Shown here piece after piece: positions 1-5,694 of a stretch of DNA of 6,858 bases (position 1 is its first letter; each line of letters opens with the position of its first letter). Origin of the DNA: DATLYH01 sp035575035 (GTDB lineage Bacteria > Planctomycetota > Planctomycetia > Gemmatales > Gemmataceae); the NCBI GenBank assembly GCA_035575035.1, contig DATLYH010000207.1, forward strand, positions 1-6,858, read 5' to 3'. The notes beneath the pieces are model-generated. The model was not told the origin of the DNA. It did not search any database and saw only the letters and a list, made by a program, of their open reading frames with translations. The position numbers and the translations under genes were made by a program.

Positions 1-1401
1 GGTTGCGGTCCAGCCGGCGAGCGGGCCGGACAGCCGCCGCAGCCAGCCGTCGCGGGTCAACGGCCGCAGCGCCAGCCGGGCCAGCCGCAGGGCCAGTCGG
101 TACAACCAAGGGCGCTTCAAGACTTCCTTCCACACCGTGTAGGCCAGCTCCTCCCATCGGCGCGGCTGCTCGCGGTGCTGCAGCTCCCGCAGGCCGATCA
201 GCATGTGCGGAATGTTGATCTTCACCGGGCAGGCGGCCTGGCAAGCACCGCACAGCGACGAGGCATGCGGCAGGTGCGCGTTCTCGCTGACGCTGTCGTA
301 CAGCGGCGTCAAGATGCTGCCGATCGGCCCCGAGTAGACGCCGCCGTAGGCGTGGCCGCCGATCCGTCGGTAGACCGGGCAGGCGTTCAGGCAAGCGCCG
401 CAGCGGATGCATTGCAGGCTCTCGCGGAACGGCGTCGCCAGCACGCGCGACCGGCCATTGTCCAGGATCACCAGGTGGAACTCATCGGGGCCGTCCAGCT
501 CGCCCCCCCTCACCCCGCCCTCTCTCCCTTCGAGGGGGGAGCGGGTAGGGTGAGGGAGACGCCGCGGGCCGGTGATCAGGGTGGTGTAGACCGACAGCGC
601 CTGCCCCGTGGCGGCCCGGGCCAGGAGTTTCAAGAAAACCGGCAGGTCGGCCCAGCGCGGGATGACCTTTTCCATGCCCATGAGGACGACATGAACCCGC
701 GGGCAGGTAGTGGTCAGCCGGCCGTTCCCCTCGTTAGTGATCAGGACGACAGTGCCAGTCTCAGCGACGGCAAAGTTGGCCCCGGTGATGCCGAGGTCGG
801 CGTGGTAGAACTTCTCGCGGAGCACGCGCCGGCCGGTCAGCGCCAGGGTGCGGGCGTCGTCGGGGAGCTGCTTCCCCAGGGCGCGGGATAGGATGCGGGC
901 TATGCTCTCGCGGGTGTGGTGGACCGCTGGCGCGACCAGGTGGGACGGCCGTTCACCGGCCAGCTGGATGATGAACTCGCCGAAGTCGGTCTCGGTCACC
1001 TCGATGCCGGCCGCCTCCAGCGCCGGGTTCAGGTGGATTTCTTCCGTGGTCATCGACTTGGATTTGACCGCGCGCTTGCAGCCGGCCCCGTGGGCGATGT
1101 CGAGCACAATTCGGCGGGCGTCGGCGGCAGTGGCGGCCCAGTGGACATGGCCGCCGGCCCGATGCACCGACGCTTCCAGCTGCTCCAGGTAGGCGTCGAG
1201 GTTGGCGAGGGTGTGCTCCTTGATGCGCTTGGCGTGGTCGCGGAGGCGGTCGCTGTCGGCCAGGGCGGCATAGCCGCGGCGGTTGCCGGCCATCAGGGTG
1301 CCGGTCAGCCGGACCAGCGCCTGCTGCAACGGCGCGTCGGCTAGGGCCCGGGCGACAGCGCCGGGGAAATCGTGGTGTTCGTGGCGCGCATAGTCGGTCA
1401 T
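1..1401 (-). CDS. lutB: L-lactate utilization iron-sulfur protein LutB (3' end outside window)
   Basis: LutB is the iron-sulfur subunit of the cytoplasmic LutABC system that oxidises L-lactate to pyruvate. 467 codons are visible from ATG 1401 (MTDYARHEHHDFPGAV); the frame is still open at the edge. The last residues (SGPLAGWTAT) match the family C-terminus, so I infer only some 20-30 residues are missing. An N-terminal LUD domain covers roughly residues 70-280 (KSKSMTTEEIHLN, ETDFGEFIIQL, HADLGITGANFAVAETGT). The ferredoxin-like part has two cluster motifs: CIRCGACLNACP (Cys331, 334, 337, 341) and CGACQAACP (Cys384, 387, 391). Between them lies the family block GGHAYGGVYSGPIG. Residues about 282-299 are an extra segment encoded by a palindromic repeat, inserted between TGPRR and GELDGPDEFHLV, which are normally close together. 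No good Shine-Dalgarno precedes the ATG. No lutA or lutC lies upstream; one could follow beyond position 1. Confidence 0.95.
   Translation of the reverse strand, partial: MTDYARHEHHDFPGAVARALADAPLQQALVRLTGTLMAGNRRGYAALADSDRLRDHAKRIKEHTLANLDAYLEQLEASVHRAGGHVHWAATAADARRIVLDIAHGAGCKRAVKSKSMTTEEIHLNPALEAAGIEVTETDFGEFIIQLAGERPSHLVAPAVHHTRESIARILSRALGKQLPDDARTLALTGRRVLREKFYHADLGITGANFAVAETGTVVLITNEGNGRLTTTCPRVHVVLMGMEKVIPRWADLPVFLKLLARAATGQALSVYTTLITGPRRLPHPTRSPLEGREGGVRGGELDGPDEFHLVILDNGRSRVLATPFRESLQCIRCGACLNACPVYRRIGGHAYGGVYSGPIGSILTPLYDSVSENAHLPHASSLCGACQAACPVKINIPHMLIGLRELQHREQPRRWEELAYTVWKEVLKRPWLYRLALRLARLALRPLTRDGWLRRLSGPLAGWTAT
503..558. repeat. Palindromic GC-rich repeat inserted in-frame in lutB
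   Basis: The outer arms CCCTCACCC (507-515) and GGGTGAGGG (548-556) are perfect reverse complements. Between them lie further self-complementary C-rich and G-rich tracts around TTCGAGGG (CTCCC 524-528 with GGGAG 537-541), so the whole unit folds into a long imperfect hairpin. It is translated on the minus strand as about 18 extra residues (LPHPTRSPLEGREGGVRG) without breaking the lutB frame. The unit resembles REP-like intergenic repeats, and its core resembles the hairpin at 3107-3135. The exact insertion boundaries are inferred from the LutB family pattern, not from an alignment. Confidence 0.7.
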
Positions 1402-1410
1402 GAAACCATC

Positions 1411-1611
1411 TTACCACAAGCGCTTCGGAGCCACAGGATCGCGTTCCCACCGTGGCGCCGGCCGCCGGGCCGGCGACCCCATGGGCGGCTGCCGGGCTGG
1501 CGGCCCCACGACCCGCTTGTGCTGCCGCTCCATCGGGGCTGAGTGCAGCCTCGGCCTCCTTCCATCTCCAGGCTTTGTGCTGTTGGTGCGACGGGTGTTC
1601 TTTTTTGGCAT
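1411..1611 (-). CDS. Possible small basic protein upstream of lutB (doubtful)
   Basis: A 66-codon frame (MPKKNTRRTNSTKPGDG...) ends 9 bases before the lutB ATG. The product would be very rich in Arg, Lys and Pro, with no domain I recognise. GC at the third codon position is moderately high, which is compatible with coding. Against it, the only purine-rich tract (GGGGAG) abuts the ATG with no spacer, and the frame runs through the hairpin at 1456-1475. It may simply be the lutB leader. If real it would be the first gene of a lutB transcript. Confidence 0.25.
   Translation of the reverse strand: MPKKNTRRTNSTKPGDGRRPRLHSAPMERQHKRVVGPPARQPPMGSPARRPAPRWERDPVAPKRLW
1456..1475. repeat. Perfect GC hairpin in the lutB leader
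   Basis: CGCCGGCC (1456-1463) and GGCCGGCG (1468-1475) are perfect 8-bp arms around a 4-base loop. It lies 55 bases upstream of the lutB start. No T-tract follows on either strand, so it is not an obvious intrinsic terminator. It could be an RNA structure in the lutB leader, or a chance result of high GC. Confidence 0.45.
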
Positions 1612-1897
1612 CTCCCCTGCCGGCGTGAGGTTGCAGAGCAGTAGGCCGCGCCGGCACGAAGGGATTGATCGGCATCAGCGGCGGCCGCCTCATTACCCCC
1701 CAAAAAGTTCCATTCTTCTCTCCTCGGAAAAGTGATGTCTGCTTCAGAAGTGCTAAACCCCGCGGAAGCGAGTACCGAGAAAAAATCCAAAGAATCGCCC
1801 TGGATCATTGGTCAGGATGTGGGATTTGAGGTCGCCTTCAAACCAAGCGATTCGCCAATCCCTGACCCTTACGAATCGTCGTCCAAGGAGAGGAACC

Positions 1898-2779
1898 GTG
1901 AAAAGGCTTCTGCAAAGCTCACTTGGTCTTGTCAAGGCCCGGGCCCTATCTGCTGCGAGCGGCTTGCTGGGCGTCGTGCTCTTGACCCCATTCGCCTGGG
2001 CCAGCGACGCCCCCCTGATTTGCAGCGAGGCAGGATTCCCGGAGATCATCTGCCCCGTCAATCCCAATCGCGGTCTGTATGGGGGCTTCCTGGTCGGTGG
2101 AGCGGTGTCTTCCAACGACCCGATTGTGCAAAGCGGCACCGCCTTCATCATACCGCCGTTGGCGGTTCGGGCGGCCGGGGATGCGGAGAGCCGGGCCGGA
2201 GTGATGGCCGGCATCCACTTCGGTTACGAGTGGATGGGGCGGACGATCGGTTGCGATCCCTGCTGGGCCATTCTGCCGGCCATCGAATTCGAAGGCTATT
2301 ACCTCGGCACCCGGCAAGCGGGGTTGCTCAATAATCCCACGCCGCGCCTGCCGGCGCATCTCTTCGATTACCGTGCCCCGCTGGATATCGGTGTCCTCAT
2401 GCCCAACCTCCTGTTGACGCTCCACACGCCATACCGCATCCATCCTTATGTCGGCGGCGGCGTGGGGGCGGCGGTGGTTTCCAACCACGGGGCGGATTCG
2501 CTCCAGCTGGCACCGCCGGAGCCGGGGATCAATCACTTTAACTCTGATCCCGACGCCTCCGACTGGGCCGTGGCGGCCACTTGCCGGGCCGGGCTGCGCT
2601 GCGATCTTGGACATTCCTGCTATCTCTTTGCCGAGTACAAGTTCCTGGTGATCGGCGCTACCGATTACACCTTCGGTTCCACGGTCTACCCCACCCACCC
2701 GCGGACCTCACCCTGGTCGGTCCATTACGGCACCATGTTTGAACACATGGGCGTACTGGGGCTGGGCTGCCGCTTCTGA
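1898..2779 (+). CDS. Secreted outer-membrane beta-barrel-like protein, function unknown
   Basis: The product has 293 residues. The GTG at 1898 is chosen because AAGGAG (1885-1890) sits 7 bases upstream and because it opens directly into a signal peptide: VKRLLQ, a hydrophobic stretch ending GVVLLTPF, then AWA before SDAP (cleavage near residue 36). The mature part alternates Gly/aromatic-rich strands (GLYGGFLVGGAV, GIHFGYEWMG, AIEFEGYYLG, HPYVGGGVGAAVV, CYLFAEYKFLV) with polar loops and ends in phenylalanine (GLGCRF), the usual last residue of outer-membrane barrels. Length and strand number suggest a small barrel, perhaps eight strands; this is inference. Cysteines are frequent (for example CDPC and the cluster CRAGLRCDLGHSC), which suggests disulfides in an oxidising compartment. 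No enzyme motif is recognised. It appears monocistronic; a TTG at 1808 would extend the frame but would bury the signal peptide. Confidence 0.75.
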   Translation: MKRLLQSSLGLVKARALSAASGLLGVVLLTPFAWASDAPLICSEAGFPEIICPVNPNRGLYGGFLVGGAVSSNDPIVQSGTAFIIPPLAVRAAGDAESRAGVMAGIHFGYEWMGRTIGCDPCWAILPAIEFEGYYLGTRQAGLLNNPTPRLPAHLFDYRAPLDIGVLMPNLLLTLHTPYRIHPYVGGGVGAAVVSNHGADSLQLAPPEPGINHFNSDPDASDWAVAATCRAGLRCDLGHSCYLFAEYKFLVIGATDYTFGSTVYPTHPRTSPWSVHYGTMFEHMGVLGLGCRF

Positions 2780-2796
2780 GCCGTAGGCCCGATGAA

Positions 2797-2853
2797 AGCC
2801 CGAAGCGCCAGCGACGGGACGCATTTGCCCGAGCCCGAAGCGCCGGCGACGGG
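2797..2853. repeat. Tandem 22-nt direct repeat (two copies)
   Basis: Two copies of a 22-base unit (starts AGCCCGAAGCGCC, ends GCGACGGG) lie at 2797-2818 and 2832-2853, with one mismatch at unit position 14 (A or G). They repeat at a 35-base period just after the stop codon of the barrel-protein gene. Units of this kind are, to my recollection, scattered through planctomycete intergenic regions; I cannot verify that here. Confidence 0.75.
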
Positions 2854-2891
2854 GAACGCCGTCACAGGGCGAGCCTGGGAATTCGCCCCCC

Positions 2892-2911
2892 GACGAAAGC
2901 ATCCTTTCGTC
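2892..2911. repeat. Perfect 8-bp hairpin upstream of the fluoride promoter
   Basis: GACGAAAG (2892-2899) and CTTTCGTC (2904-2911) are exact reverse complements around the loop CATC. It lies between the barrel-protein gene and the fluoride promoter, ending 8 bases before the -35 box. It could end transcription of the upstream gene, although only TTGGG follows instead of a T-tract, or it could be a protein-binding site. Confidence 0.5.
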
Positions 2912-2919
2912 TTGGGACG

Positions 2920-2948
2920 TTGACCCCCGGGTTGTCTTCGGATAAACT
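2920..2948 (+). promoter_or_regulatory. Sigma-70-like promoter of the fluoride operon
   Basis: TTGACC (2920-2925, 5 of 6 consensus) and TAAACT (2943-2948, 4 of 6) are separated by exactly 17 bases. The predicted start, about 7 bases after the -10, falls at or near G2955, the first base of the riboswitch aptamer. The transcript would therefore begin with the aptamer. Confidence 0.6.
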
Positions 2949-2954
2949 TTCCCT

Positions 2955-3018
2955 GGCGATGGGGTTCGCCGTTAACCGCCACGGTTCCCCTGCGGAGCCG
3001 TGGCTGATGACCCCTACC
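2955..3018 (+). promoter_or_regulatory. Fluoride riboswitch aptamer (crcB motif)
   Basis: All elements of the crcB-motif RNA are present in order. GGCG (2955-2958) pairs with CGCC (2967-2970) as the pseudoknot. GATG follows, then GGGGT (2961-2965) pairs with ACCCC (3010-3014) as P1. GCCACGG (2978-2984) pairs with CCGTGGC (2998-3004) as the internal stem, which can extend by UUCC/GGAG to a CCTGC loop. The conserved TGATG (3005-3009) and TAC (3015-3017) flank the P1 3' strand. The aptamer binds fluoride with Mg2+ and normally turns on fluoride-resistance genes. It lies upstream of a crcB gene, which independently confirms the call. Confidence 0.94.
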
Positions 3019-3071
3019 TTGAAGGGTTCTCCCTTTGGTGGGGGTGTATCATTGAACATCAAGGCCCCACC
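3010..3071 (+). promoter_or_regulatory. Predicted switching elements of the riboswitch expression platform
   Basis: GGUGGGGGU (3037-3045) can pair with either of two partners. With ACCCCUACC (3010-3018) it makes 9 base pairs including one G-U; this consumes the aptamer P1 strand and is capped by AAGGG/CCCUU (3022-3026/3031-3035). Alternatively its GGUGGGG (3037-3043) makes 7 pairs with CCCCACC (3065-3071), the 5' arm of the terminator. I infer that without fluoride the first pairing forms and the terminator is free. With fluoride the aptamer holds 3010-3014, so 3037-3043 acts as antiterminator. The pairings are read directly; the mechanism is inference. Confidence 0.65.
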
Positions 3072-3105
3072 GGGAGAGCCGCCTTCTCGGTGGGGCCCTC
3101 TTTTT
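3063..3105 (+). terminator. Intrinsic terminator of the fluoride riboswitch
   Basis: GGCCCCACCG (3063-3072) pairs with CGGTGGGGCC (3088-3097) over 10 base pairs, with a few more pairs (GAGA/TTCTC) towards the loop, followed by CTCTTTTT (3098-3105). This is a textbook rho-independent terminator. It lies between the aptamer and crcB, with no gene in front of it to terminate, so it is best read as a conditional attenuator. Confidence 0.9.
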
Positions 3106-3106
3106 G

Positions 3107-3135
3107 CGCCCTTTCTCCCCCAAGGGGAAGGGGCG
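3107..3135. repeat. GC-rich palindromic repeat in the crcB leader
   Basis: CGCCCTTT (3107-3114) pairs with AAGGGGCG (3128-3135), and CCCC (3117-3120) with GGGG (3124-3127), around a CAA loop. It lies directly after the terminator T-tract. The core (CCCTTTCTCCCC ... GGGGAAGGGGCGGG) resembles the repeat inside lutB (CCCTCTCTCCC ... GAGGGGGGAGCGGG), so both may belong to one dispersed family. Confidence 0.5.
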
Positions 3136-3240
3136 GGGGCGTCGCAGATGGAGGTTCGTTGTAAGTAACGGAAGGAGGACGGGTTGGGGGAGCCAATCAA
3201 CCGGGTACGGGAACGATTGTCTGGGTTAGGGAGGAACAAG

Positions 3241-3630
3241 ATGCTGTTGCTGATGTTGGGAGGGGCACTGGGAACGTATCTCCGCTATGCGGTGGGGAAG
3301 TGGTTCAACTCTCAGCCGTGGGCGCAGGGGTTCCCTTACGGGACGCTGTTCATCAACGTCACAGGGTCTTTCATCCTGGCCGCTGCTGCCATGATCCTCC
3401 TGGAGCGCTTGCCGCCCAAGCATCAGGACTGGTACTTGTTGATCGGCACCGGGTTTTGCGGGGGCTACACGACCTTTTCGACGTTCGAATGGGAGACCTT
3501 CAAGCTGGTCCGGGACGGGAGCTGGTGGTACGCCTTCGGCAACGTGCTGGGGAGCGTCCTTGCCGGGTTCGTCGGCGTGCTCCTCGGTGTGATGGTGGTC
3601 AGCCTCGTATTGCCGCGAAAGCTGGGGTGA
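3241..3630 (+). CDS. crcB: Fluoride-specific ion channel CrcB/Fluc
   Basis: CrcB (Fluc) is a small dual-topology inner-membrane channel that lets toxic fluoride leave the cytoplasm. The 129-residue product has the family's usual size and four hydrophobic segments (about residues 2-20, 33-54, 63-80 and 97-123). Family motifs are all present: GGALGTYLRY at the start, GTLFINVTGSF (with Asn39) in the second helix, and GFCGGYTTFSTFEWE (71-85), the broken third helix holding the Na+ site and pore phenylalanines. ATG 3241 is preferred because GGGAGGAAC precedes it at good spacing and it gives the canonical N-terminus. A TTG at 3184 with its own AAGGAGG would add 19 polar residues and is possible. 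It is the first gene after the fluoride riboswitch and lies 4 bases before the DUF190 gene. Confidence 0.94.
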   Translation: MLLLMLGGALGTYLRYAVGKWFNSQPWAQGFPYGTLFINVTGSFILAAAAMILLERLPPKHQDWYLLIGTGFCGGYTTFSTFEWETFKLVRDGSWWYAFGNVLGSVLAGFVGVLLGVMVVSLVLPRKLG

Positions 3631-3634
3631 GGGG

Positions 3635-3976
3635 ATGAAAGTCGAAACGGATGCCAAGCTCGTCACGATCTACGTGAACAGCACCGACCAGTGGCACGGG
3701 CGGCCGCTGTACACGGCCATCGTGCAGTTGTGCCAGCAGATGGGGATTGCCGGGGCCAGCGTGACGCGCTGTGTCGAGGGTTACGGGGCCGGTCATCGGC
3801 TGCACACAGCGCGGCTGCTGGAGCTGAGTGAGAACCTGCCGGTGCGCATCGAGATTGTGGACCTGCCCGAGCGGATTGAGCCGTTCTTGCATTCGCTGGC
3901 AACGATGATCCGGGAAGGACTCGTCACGGTGAGCGATGTCCACATTCTGCGATTTCTCTCTGACCCCAAGTCGTGA
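3635..3976 (+). CDS. DUF190 protein (PII-like fold), fluoride operon partner
   Basis: The 113-residue product is a typical full-length DUF190 protein: a KLVTIYVNSTDQWHGRPLY strand-turn-helix start, the signature GIAGASVTRCVEGYG (about residues 35-49), then LPVRIEIVDLPERIEPFL and a closing strand VSDVHIL. DUF190 members have a ferredoxin-like fold related to PII signalling proteins and are often encoded beside crcB. Their molecular role is not settled. The ATG lies 4 bases after the crcB stop (TGAGGGGATG), so the two are almost surely co-transcribed and translationally coupled, and would be induced by fluoride through the upstream riboswitch. A regulatory or accessory role at the channel is inference. 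Confidence 0.9.
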   Translation: MKVETDAKLVTIYVNSTDQWHGRPLYTAIVQLCQQMGIAGASVTRCVEGYGAGHRLHTARLLELSENLPVRIEIVDLPERIEPFLHSLATMIREGLVTVSDVHILRFLSDPKS

Positions 3977-3982
3977 AGTGAC

Positions 3983-4005
3983 GCCCCGGTTCGTAGCACC
4001 GGGGC
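3983..4005. terminator. Hairpin between convergent genes, possible bidirectional terminator
   Basis: GCCCCGGT (3983-3990) and ACCGGGGC (3998-4005) form a perfect 8-bp stem with a 7-base loop, starting 7 bases after the DUF190 stop. It lies between the convergent DUF190 and deacetylase genes, where a terminator is expected, but neither strand has a T-tract, so efficiency is uncertain. Confidence 0.45.
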
Positions 4006-4075
4006 CGAGTCTTCAAAGTCCCGGCCACCCACCTGCTCACATCGTGCGATGGCCGCACGGGCTAGCCTGCGCGGC

Positions 4076-5005
4076 CTAGACTGCCCGGTCGAATCGGGCC
4101 AGAATCCCTTCGATGGACCGAGCGTGCGCCTCCCAGGACAGCGGCCCGTAACCGCCCGAGAGGACCATCGCCAGCGGGATGCTCCGCGCTCGCACCTCGG
4201 TGATAATGTACAGGTCGCGCTCTGCCAGGTCCGCAGGCGCCAGCCGCAACCGAGCCAGCGGGTCCGTTCCCAGCACATCGGAACCGGCGTTATAGACGAC
4301 GAAATCCGGGCGGTAGCGGTCCAAGGCGGCGGGGAGGTGTTCCCGCATCAGCTCCAGGTACTCGGCCCCGGCCAGCCCCGGCGGCAGCGGCACCGCCATA
4401 TCCTCTTTTGCCTTGGGCCAGGGGAAGATGTCCTCTTCAAAGAAGTCCAGGATGTGCGCCCACGGCCAGGGGCGGATAGCGTCGGCGGTGCCGTCTCCTT
4501 GGTGGACATCCGTGTCCACGACCAAGGCCGACTGCAGCCGTCCCTCTTCCCGAAGGGTCAGCAGGGCCAGGGGCACATCCGCGTAGACGCAGAAGCCGCC
4601 GCCGCGGCTACCGCTGGCGTGGTGGTAGCCGCCCCCCAGGTTGATCGCCAAGCCCCGCTCCAAGGCCAGATGGCAGGCAAGGAGGGTGCCGCCGGTCGCC
4701 CAGCGCATCGGCCGGAGCACTCGCCAGTTGATCAGCCACGCTGGCAAAAGCCGCACGACAGGAACTTCCAGGATGCGGGCCAGCACACGCCGGTCGCCCA
4801 GGGTGCGGAGGTACTCCGGCGTGTGGATGCGAAGCAACCCGGCCTGGGAACAGGGCCGAGGCAAGACAAAGTCGCTGGGCTTGCGGAGGCCTTGGCGGAT
4901 CAGCCAGTCGCAGATGCGCCGATACTTGCGGCCGTCGAAGGGGTGCAGCCGCTCCAGCCCAAAGGCGGTGATGTTGTAGACCGGGCTGTAGACCAGGGGG
5001 ACCAT
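4076..5005 (-). CDS. Class IV (HDAC11-like) histone deacetylase family protein
   Basis: This is a zinc-dependent deacetylase/deacylase of the arginase-deacetylase fold, 309 residues, close to a complete class IV catalytic domain. The N-terminus (LVYSPVYNITAFGLERLHPFD) has the block typical of eukaryotic HDAC11. Catalytic features are intact: tandem histidines His128-His129 in GGGYHHASGSRGGGFCVYAD, metal ligands Asp166 and His168 in VVDTDVHQGDG, metal ligand Asp243 in YNAGSD, and the transition-state tyrosine Tyr286 in LSGGYG. HDAC11 works mainly as a lysine defatty-acylase, so acyl-lysine rather than only acetyl-lysine may be the substrate here; this is inference, and small-molecule amidohydrolase activity is also possible. 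ATG 5005 gives the canonical start; no strong Shine-Dalgarno is visible. The gene is apparently monocistronic, divergent from the NTPase gene (148-base gap). Confidence 0.92.
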   Translation of the reverse strand: MVPLVYSPVYNITAFGLERLHPFDGRKYRRICDWLIRQGLRKPSDFVLPRPCSQAGLLRIHTPEYLRTLGDRRVLARILEVPVVRLLPAWLINWRVLRPMRWATGGTLLACHLALERGLAINLGGGYHHASGSRGGGFCVYADVPLALLTLREEGRLQSALVVDTDVHQGDGTADAIRPWPWAHILDFFEEDIFPWPKAKEDMAVPLPPGLAGAEYLELMREHLPAALDRYRPDFVVYNAGSDVLGTDPLARLRLAPADLAERDLYIITEVRARSIPLAMVLSGGYGPLSWEAHARSIEGILARFDRAV

Positions 5006-5153
5006 GATTCCCAGCTTCCGAGGAGGCCATCGAACCTTTCCACCATTCTAGTAGTCAATTCCTGCAGGTGGGGCGCATGCCTCCTCCAGGCAGCCCCAAC
5101 GCTTCCTGCCGGTGGGATGAGGAGGGGAGGCACCTGGGAGGGAGAACGGGTGT

Positions 5154-5693
5154 ATGGACCCGGCCGCCAAGAATATCCTGCTGACCGGTCCTCCGGGTTG
5201 CGGAAAGACGACCGTCATTCTGCGTCTGGTCGATCTGCTCCGTGACCTGCGGCTGGCCGGTTTCTATACCCAGGAGCGGCGCGAACGCGGCCAGCGCGTC
5301 GGCTTCGAGGCGGTCGGGTTGGCGTCGGACCTGCGGGCGGTGCTGGCGCACATCAAATCGCGGTCGCACGTCCGGGTCGGCCGTTACGGCGTGGAGCCGA
5401 CACGGCTGGAGCCGCTGGTCCGTGCCGAACTGGAGAGGCCGTCCGACGAAGTCGATGCCTTTATCATTGACGAGATCGGCAAGATGGAGTTGCACTGCGC
5501 GCCGTTCGTCCGGACCGTTCGGGGCCTGCTCGACGGCCCCACGCCGGTCATCGCCACGGTCGCTTTGAAAGGAGGCGGATTCATCGCCGAGGCGAAAGCC
5601 CGCCCCGATGTGCTGGTGGTCCCTGTCGGCGTGGAGAACCGGGACAGCTTGCCTGCCTTGCTTGTGGACTGGTTGCGCGCCCTCAAGCCGTGA
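5154..5693 (+). CDS. THEP1-type nucleoside-triphosphatase
   Basis: This is a P-loop NTPase of the THEP1 / human NTPCR family, cytoplasmic enzymes that hydrolyse NTPs to NDPs with broad specificity; their cellular role is poorly known. The 179-residue length is normal. Motifs in order: Walker A GPPGCGKTT (12-20), the family block GFYTQERRERGQRVGFEAV (36-54), GRYGVEP (76-82), Walker B IIDEIGKME (104-112, with Asp106 and Glu107), a strand PVIATVALKG, and the C-terminal ENRDSLP (161-167) that helps define the base pocket. ATG 5154 has GGGAGGGAGA upstream at slightly long spacing. Its stop lies one base from the stop of the convergent 2H phosphoesterase gene, so the two transcripts must overlap at their 3' ends. 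Confidence 0.92.
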   Translation: MDPAAKNILLTGPPGCGKTTVILRLVDLLRDLRLAGFYTQERRERGQRVGFEAVGLASDLRAVLAHIKSRSHVRVGRYGVEPTRLEPLVRAELERPSDEVDAFIIDEIGKMELHCAPFVRTVRGLLDGPTPVIATVALKGGGFIAEAKARPDVLVVPVGVENRDSLPALLVDWLRALKP

Positions 5694-5694
5694 C

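Larger units (their letters stand above)
1402..1897. other. Divergent intergenic region between lutB and the barrel-protein gene
   Basis: About 500 bases separate the divergent starts at 1401 and 1898. It contains the GC hairpin at 1456-1475 and the doubtful minus frame at 1411-1611. From about 1700 to 1890 the sequence is clearly more A-rich than its surroundings, as expected for a promoter and leader of the downstream gene. I could not find a convincing -35/-10 pair for either gene. No repeat array, RNA gene or mobile element is visible. Confidence 0.5.

Noticed and set aside
175..891. Plus-strand open frame of 238 codons
   Set aside because: It is antisense to lutB, whose cysteine motifs and LUD domain are unmistakable. 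No family features are visible in the plus-strand product.
1600..1620. T-tract (TTCTTTTTT) as a terminator
   Set aside because: No stable stem directly precedes it on the plus strand, and no gene ends nearby.
1732..2334. Plus-strand frame starting MMSASEVLNPAEAS upstream of the barrel-protein gene
   Set aside because: Its first 50 residues look protein-like, but the segment is A-rich with low third-position G+C, unlike the neighbours. It continues for hundreds of bases out of phase inside the well-supported secreted-protein gene.
2797..2853. CRISPR-like array
   Set aside because: There are only two repeat copies with a 13-base gap, too short for spacers, and no cas genes are present.
5006..5153. 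Promoter for the deacetylase gene (TTGACT and TAGAAT on the minus strand near 5050)
   Set aside because: Each box resembles consensus alone, but they are almost adjacent and neither has a partner at 16-18 bases, so no promoter is called.
4049..5245. Long plus-strand open frame (398 codons)
   Set aside because: It lies antisense to the deacetylase gene, whose product has intact family motifs. The plus-strand product is rich in Gln, Arg and Gly with no domain, as expected for a shadow frame in GC-rich DNA.
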